Shown here in pieces: positions 42,103 to 50,155 of a stretch of 64,000 nt of DNA. This stretch comes from Phenylobacterium sp. (GTDB lineage Bacteria > Pseudomonadota > Alphaproteobacteria > Caulobacterales > Caulobacteraceae). Position numbers and translations under genes: made by a program. Within the stretch, counting starts at the first letter, position 1. Every line of letters starts with the position of its first letter. The notes below the pieces were generated by a model. It worked only from the letters and a program-made list of their open reading frames with translations. It had not been told where the DNA came from and did no database searches. The stretch is taken from positions 1 through 64,000 of the forward strand of contig NZ_JAUSLG010000014.1 in NCBI RefSeq assembly GCF_030646615.1, in the 5' to 3' direction.

Positions 42103-42732
42103 CTAGTAACGATAGTTGGCGTTGCGATAGCCTTCCGGCTGGACATAGGCGCCATGGACATAGCCCACGCCCACGCCGTTCTGGCCCACCAGGACCCAGT
42201 CGCTGCCCCGCACCTGGGCCAGGGCCTCGAAGCGCTGGCCGGCGCGCAGCTGGCCGACCCGCGGGCTGCTGGTGGTCGGAGCGGCGCGCAGGTTCACCGT
42301 CGAGCGGGCGACCATGGCCCCTCCGCCGCGATTGAAGCTCGCCGGCGCCAGGTTCCGGTCGAGGCGGTAGCCGTCGTGGGTATAGGTGGCGGGCTGGTTA
42401 TAGGCGTAGCCCTGGCCCTGGGCGTAGCGACGATCCTGATCATCATGCTGCAGCTTGCAGCCGATCGCCGAGCCGGCCGCGGCCCCGACGACGGCGCCGA
42501 GCGCCGTGCCCGTGCCCCGGTCGTTCTTGGCCAGGTTGGAGCCGGCCGCGGCCCCCACCAGGGCGCCGATCAGGGCGCCGCCCTCCTGCTTGCCGCCGCT
42601 GGCGTTGCACCCCAGCACGCCGCCGAAGTTCTGGGCCTGGGCGGCGGGCGCCGTGGCGGCCAGCAACAGGGCGCTCATCATCGCGGTGGCGGCCGCGCCC
42701 GAGGCCAGTTTGGAAACACTCTTGTTCGGCAT
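42103..42732 (-). CDS. Exported SH3-domain protein with glycine-zipper segments
   Basis: This 209-residue protein has a signal peptide (ALLLAATAPAAQA|QNF), two glycine-zipper stretches (GGALIGALVGAAAGSN and GTALGAVVGAAAGSAIG) that could associate with a membrane, and a C-terminal bacterial SH3 domain (STVNLRAAPTTSSPRVGQL, then DWVLVGQNGVGVGYVHGAYV). Such domains often bind peptidoglycan or peptides. The tail is rich in Tyr and Asn. It is a single gene with its own terminator and probably an envelope protein; the exact role is unknown. Confidence 0.85.
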   Translation of the reverse strand: MPNKSVSKLASGAAATAMMSALLLAATAPAAQAQNFGGVLGCNASGGKQEGGALIGALVGAAAGSNLAKNDRGTGTALGAVVGAAAGSAIGCKLQHDDQDRRYAQGQGYAYNQPATYTHDGYRLDRNLAPASFNRGGGAMVARSTVNLRAAPTTSSPRVGQLRAGQRFEALAQVRGSDWVLVGQNGVGVGYVHGAYVQPEGYRNANYRY

Positions 42733-42839
42733 GACTTGCCTCCATCAGATCGAGTTCGCCGGGCCGCGAGTGGCCCTACGAGACTGACCTTAGAAGGCCT
42801 TGGCTGAACGCCCCCCCGACGCCGATTGACAGTTTTCGT

Positions 42840-44138
42840 TCAGACTTTAGGGGCCGCGCCCTGTCCCAGGCGCAGGGCGGCCGAGCGGGCGTGGGCCGGC
42901 AGCCCCTCGGCCTCGGCCAGGGCGACCGTGGCCGGGCCCAGGGCCTGGAAGGCCGCCGCGTCACACTTCACAAACGATGTCCGCTTGATGAAGTCATAGA
43001 TGGAGAGACCCGACGAGAACCGCGCCGCGCGGCTGGTGGGCAGCACATGGTTCGAGCCGGCCACATAGTCGCCGATGGCTTCAGGCGCATGCCGGCCGAG
43101 GAACATCGCACCGGCGTGGCGAACCTGGGCGGCCAGGGCGTCGGGGTCGGCGACGGCGAACTCCACGTGCTCGGGCGCCAGGCGGTCCACCAGGGCCGGC
43201 GTTTGCGCTAGCGGCGCAAGGATCACCGCGCCATGGTCGCGCCATGAGGCCTCAGCCACGGCGCCGGTGCTCAGGGTCGCGATCTGGGCTTTGACCTCCG
43301 CCTCCACCTTGGCGGCGAAATCAGCATCGTCGGTGATCAGGATCGATTGGGCCGCGGGATCATGCTCGGCCTGGGACAGCAGGTCGGCGGCGATCCAATC
43401 GGCGCGATTCTGAGCGTCGGCGACCACGACGATCTCGGAGGGGCCGGCCAGGGCGTCGATCCCCACCACCCCATAGACTCGCCGCTTGGCGGCGGTGACG
43501 AAGGCGTTGCCGGGGCCGACGATCTTGTCCACCGGCGCGATCGGCCCGGCCCCATAGGCCAGGGCCGCCACTGCCTGGGCGCCGCCGACCCGCCAGATTT
43601 CCGTCACGCCCGCCGCCTTGGCCGCCGCCAGCACGGCGGGCTGCAGGCGGCCCGGCGGGGTGACCATGGCGATCCGCGACACGCCGGCCACCGCAGCCGG
43701 CACAGCGTTCATCAATACGGTGGAGGGATAGGCCGCGCGGCCCCCGGGCACATAGATTCCTACGGCCTCGATGGGCGTCCACCGCCAGCCCATCTCCACC
43801 CCGGCCTCATCGGTGAAGCGGGCGTCGGCGGGGCGCTGCCGTTCGTGATAGCTGCGGATGCGCTCCGCGGCGAAATCGATCGCCTCGCGGACCTCCAGCG
43901 GACAGGCCGCGGCGCCGGCCTCGATCTCGTCGGCCGTGACCCGCAGGTCCGCCTCGCTGATCTCCATCCCGTCGAACTGCGCGCCATAGCGCAGCACGGC
44001 GGGCAGGCCCTCGCTGCGGACCGCCGCCAGCACGTCGCGCACGATGGCCTCGACATCCTCGGGCGTATCGCGGCGTTCGTTCACCAGGGCGGCGAAGCGG
44101 GCTTCGAAGTCGGGATCGGAAAAGATAAAGCGGCGCAT
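42840..44138 (-). CDS. hisD: Histidinol dehydrogenase
   Basis: This 432-residue enzyme oxidises histidinol to histidine in two NAD-dependent steps. Signatures include VGIYVPGGRAAYPSTVLMN, KIVGPGNAFVTAAKR, LAGPSEIVVVAD, the SQAEHDPAAQS zinc and catalytic region, and LAPEHVE with the catalytic pair. The ATG at 44138 gives the usual start; the frame continues further upstream into the DUF2948 spacing and is not coding. It is separated from the other his genes and sits in the murA-hisD block. Confidence 0.97.
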   Translation of the reverse strand: MRRFIFSDPDFEARFAALVNERRDTPEDVEAIVRDVLAAVRSEGLPAVLRYGAQFDGMEISEADLRVTADEIEAGAAACPLEVREAIDFAAERIRSYHERQRPADARFTDEAGVEMGWRWTPIEAVGIYVPGGRAAYPSTVLMNAVPAAVAGVSRIAMVTPPGRLQPAVLAAAKAAGVTEIWRVGGAQAVAALAYGAGPIAPVDKIVGPGNAFVTAAKRRVYGVVGIDALAGPSEIVVVADAQNRADWIAADLLSQAEHDPAAQSILITDDADFAAKVEAEVKAQIATLSTGAVAEASWRDHGAVILAPLAQTPALVDRLAPEHVEFAVADPDALAAQVRHAGAMFLGRHAPEAIGDYVAGSNHVLPTSRAARFSSGLSIYDFIKRTSFVKCDAAAFQALGPATVALAEAEGLPAHARSAALRLGQGAAPKV

Positions 44139-44209
44139 GGCGTGGCTATGTAGCGATCCTGGCCGGCCAGCGCCATGGCGCCGCGGCCACAGGGCTGGAT
44201 CGGTGGGCC

Positions 44210-44644
44210 TTACGCCTCGTGGCGGGGAGTCCGAGGGGTCGGCCAGGGGTCCGAGACGTCGGCCAGCACCGCCTCGATGCATTCGACCTTGATCTTGAGG
44301 TCACCGCCGCCGGCGAAGTTCAGCACCACAGCCCCGCCGGGGGGCTCAACCTCCGGCTCGAAGGTGATGGCCAGCAGTTCGACCACCGCGTCGGGCGCAT
44401 CGCGCCGCAGCCGCCGCGCCTCGACCTGTTCGACCGATCCAAGCTGCAAGGCGCTGCGCACGCGCGAGCGGCCTCCCGCCTCCCAGCGGTAGCGGTTGAA
44501 CGCGATGGTCAGCAGCCGGGTCTGGGCCTCGAAGCGGATGTCGCCGATCTTGGCCACGGCGTCCTGAAGGGCCGCAGAGATCACAGCCAGATCCTCGGCG
44601 TCCTCGGCCCGCAGCTTCAGGGGTCCCCGGGAAACGTCAGGCAT
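44210..44644 (-). CDS. DUF2948 family protein
   Basis: This 144-residue soluble protein matches DUF2948, an alphaproteobacterial family regularly found between murA and hisD. Typical stretches are [29 protein letters not shown] and [19 protein letters not shown]. Its start overlaps the murA stop by eight bases, so it is in the same operon. The function is unknown. Confidence 0.88.
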   Translation of the reverse strand: MPDVSRGPLKLRAEDAEDLAVISAALQDAVAKIGDIRFEAQTRLLTIAFNRYRWEAGGRSRVRSALQLGSVEQVEARRLRRDAPDAVVELLAITFEPEVEPPGGAVVLNFAGGGDLKIKVECIEAVLADVSDPWPTPRTPRHEA

Positions 44645-45941
44645 CGGCGGTCATGTCCTCGATCATCTCCGCGCCCTGCAGGCGCCGGATCTTCGCTCCG
44701 CAGGCGCCGAGCTTGGCCTCGAGGCGCTCGAAACCTCGATCCAGGTGATAGACCCGCCCCACCTCGGTCTCGCCCTTGGCCGCAAGGCCCGCGATCACCA
44801 GGCTGACCGAGGCGCGCAGGTCAGTGGCCATCACCTGGGCGCCGTTCAGGCTCGAGACCCCGCGCACCCGGGCTTCGCCGCCCTGGATGGCGATGTCGGC
44901 GCCCAGCCGGGCCAGTTCCGGCGCATGCATGAAACGGTTCTCGAAGATGGTCTCGCGGATCACCGATTCGCCGTCAGCCAGGGTCATCAGGGCCATGAAC
45001 TGCGCCTGCAGGTCCGTGGCGAAGCCGGGATAGGGATCGGTCTCGATGGTCACGGCCTTCAGCCGCTGGCCGTTGCGCTTGATGGTGACGCCGTCGTTAT
45101 GATGCGTCACATCGACCCCGGCTTCTTCCATCTTGTCCAGCAGATTGGCGATGAAGTCGCTGCGGGTCCGGGTCAGCCGCACCTCGCCGCCGGCCATGGC
45201 CGCGGCCAGGGCGAAGGTGCCGGTCTCGATTCGATCAGGAATGACAGAGTGTGTCGTTCCGCCCAGTCGGCTGACCCCCTGGATGCGGATCAGGTCCATC
45301 CCGGCGCCGCTGATCCGCGCGCCCATCTTGTTCAGGCAATCGGCCAGATCGACGATCTCGGGTTCGCAAGCGGCGTTACGCAGTACGGTCTCGCCCTCGG
45401 CCAGAACCGCCGCCAGCATGGCGTGCTCGGTAGCGCCCACTGAGACGAAGGGAAAGACGATCTCCGCGCCGATCAGGCCCCGCGGCGCCTGGGCGTACAC
45501 GTAGCCCTCGTGGAGATCGATATGAGCCCCGAGCGCCCGCAGCGCCGACAGGTGAAGATCCACCGGCCGGGCGCCGATGGTGCAGCCGCCGGGCAGGGAG
45601 ACCTTGGCCTGGCCGGAGCGGGCCAGCAGCGGCCCCAGCACGTTGAACGAGGCCCGCATCTGGCGGACCAGGTCATAGGGCGCGATGGCGCTGATGATTT
45701 CGGACGTCTGCAGCACGGTTTCGGCGCCGTCCGGCCCGTCCCGCTCCTCGACCTCGGCGCCCAGACGCCTGAGCAGCTTGCCGAGGAACCGCGTGTCGGC
45801 CAGACGCGGCATGTTGGTCAGCCGCAGAGGTTCGTTCGTCAGAAGACTGGCGGCCATCAGCTTGATGGCCGAGTTCTTGGCGCCGCTGATGGCGATCTCG
45901 CCTTCCAGACGCGCGCCGCCTTCGATGACGATTCGATCCAA
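44637..45941 (-). CDS. murA: UDP-N-acetylglucosamine 1-carboxyvinyltransferase
   Basis: MurA adds enolpyruvate to UDP-GlcNAc, the first committed step of peptidoglycan synthesis. The protein has about 434 residues with [17 protein letters not shown] at the N-terminus, the active-site Cys120 in [17 protein letters not shown], and [10 protein letters not shown] and [16 protein letters not shown] later. Cys120 is the fosfomycin target in the family. I chose TTG at 45941 ([13 protein letters not shown]) because AAGGGG lies at a good distance; an upstream TTG at 45956 is possible. Confidence 0.96.
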   Translation of the reverse strand: MDRIVIEGGARLEGEIAISGAKNSAIKLMAASLLTNEPLRLTNMPRLADTRFLGKLLRRLGAEVEERDGPDGAETVLQTSEIISAIAPYDLVRQMRASFNVLGPLLARSGQAKVSLPGGCTIGARPVDLHLSALRALGAHIDLHEGYVYAQAPRGLIGAEIVFPFVSVGATEHAMLAAVLAEGETVLRNAACEPEIVDLADCLNKMGARISGAGMDLIRIQGVSRLGGTTHSVIPDRIETGTFALAAAMAGGEVRLTRTRSDFIANLLDKMEEAGVDVTHHNDGVTIKRNGQRLKAVTIETDPYPGFATDLQAQFMALMTLADGESVIRETIFENRFMHAPELARLGADIAIQGGEARVRGVSSLNGAQVMATDLRASVSLVIAGLAAKGETEVGRVYHLDRGFERLEAKLGACGAKIRRLQGAEMIEDMTADA

Positions 45942-46034
45942 TCCCAGCCCCTTCAAGCGCCGCAGCCCCGCAGCGTGAACAACCCAAGAGGCGCTTCTAT
46001 CCTGAGGCCACCGCGGCGCAAAGCCACGGGACTC

Positions 46035-46181
46035 TCACGAACGCTTGTCATCCTCGGGGTCCGGAGCATCCGGCGCCCTTGGCGCGGCCTTGCGGCGGCG
46101 CAGATTGGCGCGAAGAGCCTGGGCGAGCTTGGCCTCCCGATCGGTGGGGGACGGCGATCTGGGCTTTTCCGGCGGGCTCAT
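46035..46181 (-). CDS. Small conserved basic protein, 48 residues
   Basis: The ATG at 46181 opens a short frame: MSPPEKPRSPSPTDREAK, then LAQALRANLRRRKAAPRAP and an acidic tail. The helix of alternating Arg and hydrophobic residues (LAQALRANLRRRK) is typical of a small conserved protein found near murA in Alphaproteobacteria. It may bind nucleic acid or membrane (inference). The frame continues upstream but without a start that fits. Confidence 0.65.
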   Translation of the reverse strand: MSPPEKPRSPSPTDREAKLAQALRANLRRRKAAPRAPDAPDPEDDKRS

Positions 46182-46286
46182 GAACAGGGCTTGCGACCGG
46201 GGCCCTGCGAGGTCAAGTCCGAGAAATCCGGATTTGGGGGCTTCACGCGGGCCGTCGGGTTGGCTATAGCCCCCGCCTCGCCTTTC

Positions 46287-46361
<75 letters not shown>

Positions 46362-46397
46362 CTATCCGGAGGCTGGTCCACCCAGCCTCAAGGCGTC

Positions 46398-46424
46398 TCC
46401 GGAGCGGCCCTGCGCCGCTCCGGA
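46398..46424. other. Strong hairpin between tRNA-Thr and XRE gene
   Basis: TCCGGAGCGGC and GCCGCTCCGGA form an 11-base-pair perfect stem with a CCTGC loop. There is no T tract on either side, so it is not a classical terminator. It lies between two convergent transcripts, where a bidirectional stop would make sense. Confidence 0.4.
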
Positions 46425-46456
46425 GCTCCCCTCACAGGTCCAGCGTATCGAACTTG

Positions 46457-46723
46457 TCAGGCGGCCGTTCGAGCCCCCTTTGTCGAGGCCCCTTCGAGGC
46501 CTTCGAAAAAATAATCCACCCCGACCCGCAGAACCCTGGCGATCTCATAGAGCCGCGAGGCGCTCAGCCGGTTCATGCCCCGCTCGTACTTCTGGACCTG
46601 CTGAAAACTGATCCCGAGGTGTTCGGCGAGTTCGGTCTGCGTGATCTTCAAATCCCGCCGCCTGAGACGCAGGCGCATGCCCACGTGCAGGTCGACGGGG
46701 TGGATGCTGACGCTGGCCACCAT
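46457..46723 (-). CDS. XRE-family helix-turn-helix regulator
   Basis: This 88-residue protein is mostly one XRE/Cro helix-turn-helix: RLRLRRRDLKITQTELAEHL, then ISFQQVQKYERGMNRLSASR as the recognition part, then LYEIARVLRVGVDYFFEGL. It is probably a DNA-binding regulator of the type that resembles antitoxin or SinR-like proteins. It follows the gene at 46727-47191 with a three-base gap, so both are in one transcript. The target is unknown. Confidence 0.9.
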   Translation of the reverse strand: MVASVSIHPVDLHVGMRLRLRRRDLKITQTELAEHLGISFQQVQKYERGMNRLSASRLYEIARVLRVGVDYFFEGLEGASTKGARTAA

Positions 46724-46726
46724 GAC

Positions 46727-47191
46727 TCAGCTCCCCGCCTGCATCAGCGGCGAAGATTCGAGGCTGAGCCGCACCCAGACGGGAGCGCCGGCGGAAAGCG
46801 GCAGGGCCAGATGCAACCGCCGGTGTTGGGAGGCGGCGTCGAGGACGATGGCTTCGTACTGTCGGGGATTGCGCCACTGGGCGTTCAGAGGCAGCCAGAG
46901 CCGGCGGATTTGGACCGGCCGAACCCGGTGGCGCGCCGCCACCTCTGCGAGGATCGCATAGTCGCCGGCGCGAGAGCCTAGATACCTCCAGGCCAGGGCC
47001 GCGCCTGCCGCAAGGACGACAGCGCCGGCGCACAGCGCCAAAGGCGATGGCCGGACGGCGGCCAGGACGGCCACCCCAAGGATGGCCGGCGTGAACCAGG
47101 CCAGTCCCGCGAGCGCCGGAGCTGGTGGCTCCAGCCGGCTGGGTTCACTTCCATTCTGGCCCGATGAAAAGGCTGTTGGCCGGCAATCCAT
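46727..47191 (-). CDS. Predicted membrane protein upstream of the XRE regulator
   Basis: I do not recognise this protein. It has 154 residues, with two hydrophobic segments in the first half (ALAGLAWFTPAILGVAVLAA and PLALCAGAVVLAAGAALAW) and a soluble second half with LAEVAARHRVRPVQIRRLWL and a beta-rich end (LHLALPLSAGAPVWVRLSLE). The ATG at 47191 has GGGGGAG upstream. It is cotranscribed with the XRE regulator, which may control its expression. Confidence 0.7.
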   Translation of the reverse strand: MDCRPTAFSSGQNGSEPSRLEPPAPALAGLAWFTPAILGVAVLAAVRPSPLALCAGAVVLAAGAALAWRYLGSRAGDYAILAEVAARHRVRPVQIRRLWLPLNAQWRNPRQYEAIVLDAASQHRRLHLALPLSAGAPVWVRLSLESSPLMQAGS

Positions 47192-47330
47192 GCTTGTTCT
47201 CCCCCGCAGGCACGCGCTGCAGTGGGGGGGATGGAGGCCCTCAAAACAAGGCTTCCGCATTTGAATTTACAACTGTTTACATAGTTAAGCCTGCCGCCGG
47301 ACGGGCGTGGGATTGCGCTTGCGCGGCCTA

Positions 47331-47792
47331 TTAGTGGATCGCCCCGAAGCGCTGGTGACCCGGCGCCGAAATCCCGCCGCAGTAGTGTTCGATGGTCTCG
47401 AACAACGCCTTGGCCGCAAAGGGCTTGCTGATGACCGCATCCATGCCCGCCGCCAAGCAGGCCTGTTGATCCGCCTCACCGGCGCCGGCCGTGATCGCCA
47501 CGATGGGCACGCGGCCCAGGCCCAGGCTCGCCTCGGTGCGGCGGATGATCCCCGTCAGGGCGAGGCCGTCGATCAGCGGCATTTTCACATCCATCAGGAT
47601 AAGGTCCCAACGCGAGCCCCGCCACGCCTCCAGGGCCTCGGAACCGTCCCGGGCGATGACCGGGGTCAGGCCGACGAAATCCAGCAGGGCGATGAGCAGC
47701 CGTTGGGTTCGCGGATCGTCTTCGGCCACCAGGATCTGGACCTGCCCAGCCGGGCCCTTCGCTCGCCCCCCGGCGGCCAGTTCAGATGACAT
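47331..47792 (-). CDS. Single-domain response regulator
   Basis: This 153-residue protein is a CheY-like receiver with little else: AEDDPRTQRLLIALL at the acidic pocket, phospho-acceptor Asp68 in LILMDVKMPLIDGLAL, the Thr in VAITAGAG and Lys in VISKPF. The N-terminal 16 residues and the short C-terminal tail carry no output domain. It could take phosphate from a histidine kinase or an Hpt protein and act by protein contact. The long open frame upstream is unlikely to be coding. Confidence 0.9.
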   Translation of the reverse strand: MSSELAAGGRAKGPAGQVQILVAEDDPRTQRLLIALLDFVGLTPVIARDGSEALEAWRGSRWDLILMDVKMPLIDGLALTGIIRRTEASLGLGRVPIVAITAGAGEADQQACLAAGMDAVISKPFAAKALFETIEHYCGGISAPGHQRFGAIH

Positions 47793-48060
47793 CACGCGCA
47801 ACCCTCCTCTATTGAGGACGGCCTCGACTCTCTCTGACCCGACCTCATTCGGGCCTAGTAACGCTAAGCGAACCGGCTGCACGGCTTTGAGGCTGAGTTT
47901 TACAACTTCTTACAATCCGTTCTCCGCCATTGCCCAAATTGGGCCGGTTTCACATTATAGGGGGGCATCGATAGTGGCGTGTACGGAGGCGACCCGTAGC
48001 CGAGGCCTCAGGCATAGCTCCAAGAGGTGTGCGAGCGCTTCTTCGGGGAGGAAAAGCCTC

Positions 48061-48774
48061 ATGAGGGTCGCGATACTGGAGGATGATCCCGCCCATGGTG
48101 ATCTGGTGGAAGCCGCCCTCCTCTCTGAAAATCACCTCTGCCTTCGCTTCACGTCCGGAGCCCCCCTGCTGGTTCGCCTGCGCCAGGAGACCTTCGATCT
48201 TCTGATCCTGGACTGGAATGTGCCGGGGCCATCAGGTCTGGACGTCTTGGCCTGGTCCCGGGCCAATTTGCAGGCTCCGCCGCCCGTCCTGATGATTACG
48301 GCCCGGGCCTCGGCCGAGGATATCGTCACCGCCCTCGACGCGGGCGCCGACGACTTCATCATAAAGCCGATCGAGCGGTCGGTGCTGCTGGCGCGTGTGA
48401 ACGCCGTCCTCCGCCGGGCCTATCCCAGCGGCGCGACGATGCGCCCCGAGACTTTCGGCGATCACCTGTTCGATCCGATGGCTGAGACGGTCACCCATGG
48501 CGAAAAGGCCGTGAAGCTGACCACCAAGGAGTTCGCCCTGGCCCTGGCCTTCTTCCGGAACATGAACCGGCCGCTGGGCCGAGCCTATCTCCTGGAGACG
48601 GTCTGGGGTCGCAATCCGGATCTTCCCACACGCACCCTCGACGCCCACGTCTCGCGCATCCGCGCCAAGCTCGACCTGCGTCCGGCGCTTGGCTACCGAC
48701 TCGCCCCTGTCTACAGCTATGGCTACCGCCTGGAGGCGATCTCAACCGACGCCGAGGAGTCGTCCGCCCCATGA
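48061..48774 (+). CDS. OmpR-family response regulator
   Basis: This protein of about 237 residues has an N-terminal receiver (EDDPAHGDLVEAALL, phospho-acceptor Asp51 in LILDWNVPGPSG, ITARASAEDIVTAL, IIKPIE) and a C-terminal winged-helix DNA-binding domain (LTTKEFALALAFFRNMNRP and TRTLDAHVSRIRAKL). It overlaps the LysM/FecR gene by four bases, and a CHASE2 sensor kinase follows. The three most likely form one signalling unit, with this protein the transcription factor. Confidence 0.92.
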   Translation: MRVAILEDDPAHGDLVEAALLSENHLCLRFTSGAPLLVRLRQETFDLLILDWNVPGPSGLDVLAWSRANLQAPPPVLMITARASAEDIVTALDAGADDFIIKPIERSVLLARVNAVLRRAYPSGATMRPETFGDHLFDPMAETVTHGEKAVKLTTKEFALALAFFRNMNRPLGRAYLLETVWGRNPDLPTRTLDAHVSRIRAKLDLRPALGYRLAPVYSYGYRLEAISTDAEESSAP

Positions 48775-50105
48775 AGGTCATCCGCCTCGCCGTCGCCGTC
48801 GCCTGCGCCATCGGCCTTGGCCTCGCGCCCCTCACGGCCAAGGCCCAGACCCCCCAGACCGCATCTGACATCGCCACCTATGTGGTTCGGCCTGGTGACA
48901 CACTCTACGACCTGGCCGAGCGCTACATGGTTCGGCCCGGTGACGCCCAGCGGGTGGCCCGCCTCAATCGCATCGCCGAGCCGCGGCGCCTCCAGCCAGG
49001 AACAACCTTGCGGATTCCCGTGCGCCTGCTGCGCACCGAACCCGTCGTCGCCCGCCTGAGCGCCTTCCGTGGGGATGTGACCATCACAGCCCCGGCGGGT
49101 CCGCTGGCCCCGGTGATCGGCCTGGTCATCCCGGAAGGTTCACGCCTGACCACCGCCGCGGGCGCCTTCCTGACGCTGGAAATGCCGGACGGCTCGCGGA
49201 TCACCCTGCCCTCCCAGAGCCGGGTGGTCCTCGACCGCGCAAGGCGGGTGCTGCTGAGCGGCGACATTCAGCGGCGGCTCACCCTGGAGGCCGGGCGCAG
49301 CAGCTCGGTGGTCGCCCCGGCTCCGACGCCCGGCAGCAGCTTCATCATCACAACCCCGCTCACCGTGTCTGCGGTGCGCGGGACGGAGTTCCGCGTCGCT
49401 CATGACGCCGAGGCCAACCGTTCGACTCTTGAGGTGGTGGAAGGCTCGGTTGGCGCCCGGGCCAGCTATGAGGCCAGCGAAATTCTCGTGCCCCGGGCCT
49501 TCGGCCGCCGGGCAGACGCCACCAGCGCCACCGCCCCGCAGGCGCTATTGCCCAGCCCCAAGCTCCGCGCCCCTGGACGAGCCCAGGACGAACCGGAACT
49601 CAGCTTCGACCTCGTCCCCGTCGATGGAGCGCAAAGCTATCGAGGCCAGCTGGCGACGGACGCGGGCTTCGTCGATATCTTCGCCGAGGCCGAAAGCGAA
49701 GGTCCGACCCTGACCTTTGGTTCGGTCCCCAACGCCATCTACTTCCTGCGCCTGACGGCCATCGCCGTTGACGGCCTGGAGGGGCTTCCCGAGGTCTACG
49801 CTGTGGAGCGTCGGCTGAACGCCATTGGCCTTGCGCCACCGGCTGGCCTGGAAGGGGTTGATCGCAGCTTCCTGTTCCGCTGGAGCGACTCTGGCGAAGG
49901 CGCCGCCAGCTTTCGCTTCCAGCTCGCCGTCAATGCCGAGATGGACGGGCCGATCATCGACGAGCCAGGCCTGACCGAACGACAGATCTCGGTCGCCGAA
50001 CTCCCGGACGGCGTCTACTTCTGGCGGGTGCTGGTCACACGCTTCGAGGATGGTCGAGCCTCCGAGAAGTGGTCGCCGGTCCAGCGGTTCCAGCTGGGCG
50101 GCTGA
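48771..50105 (+). CDS. Exported LysM and FecR domain protein
   Basis: This 444-residue protein has a signal peptide (IGLGLAPLTAKAQ), then a LysM domain (YVVRPGDTLYDLAERYMVRP) that should bind peptidoglycan, and a FecR-type domain (about 95-230, with RLTTAAGAFLTLEMPDGSRI and TVSAVRGTEFRVAH). The rest is beta-rich (RLNAIGLAPPAGLEGVDRSF). FecR domains in cell-surface signalling report on outside conditions. Coupling by ATGA overlap to the OmpR regulator and the presence of the CHASE2 kinase suggest it is part of that sensing unit. Confidence 0.88.
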   Translation: MKVIRLAVAVACAIGLGLAPLTAKAQTPQTASDIATYVVRPGDTLYDLAERYMVRPGDAQRVARLNRIAEPRRLQPGTTLRIPVRLLRTEPVVARLSAFRGDVTITAPAGPLAPVIGLVIPEGSRLTTAAGAFLTLEMPDGSRITLPSQSRVVLDRARRVLLSGDIQRRLTLEAGRSSSVVAPAPTPGSSFIITTPLTVSAVRGTEFRVAHDAEANRSTLEVVEGSVGARASYEASEILVPRAFGRRADATSATAPQALLPSPKLRAPGRAQDEPELSFDLVPVDGAQSYRGQLATDAGFVDIFAEAESEGPTLTFGSVPNAIYFLRLTAIAVDGLEGLPEVYAVERRLNAIGLAPPAGLEGVDRSFLFRWSDSGEGAASFRFQLAVNAEMDGPIIDEPGLTERQISVAELPDGVYFWRVLVTRFEDGRASEKWSPVQRFQLGG

Positions 50106-50155
50106 TCCTGTCGCCCATTCCACCTCACAGGGACCGACCTCAGCGATCATGGCTG

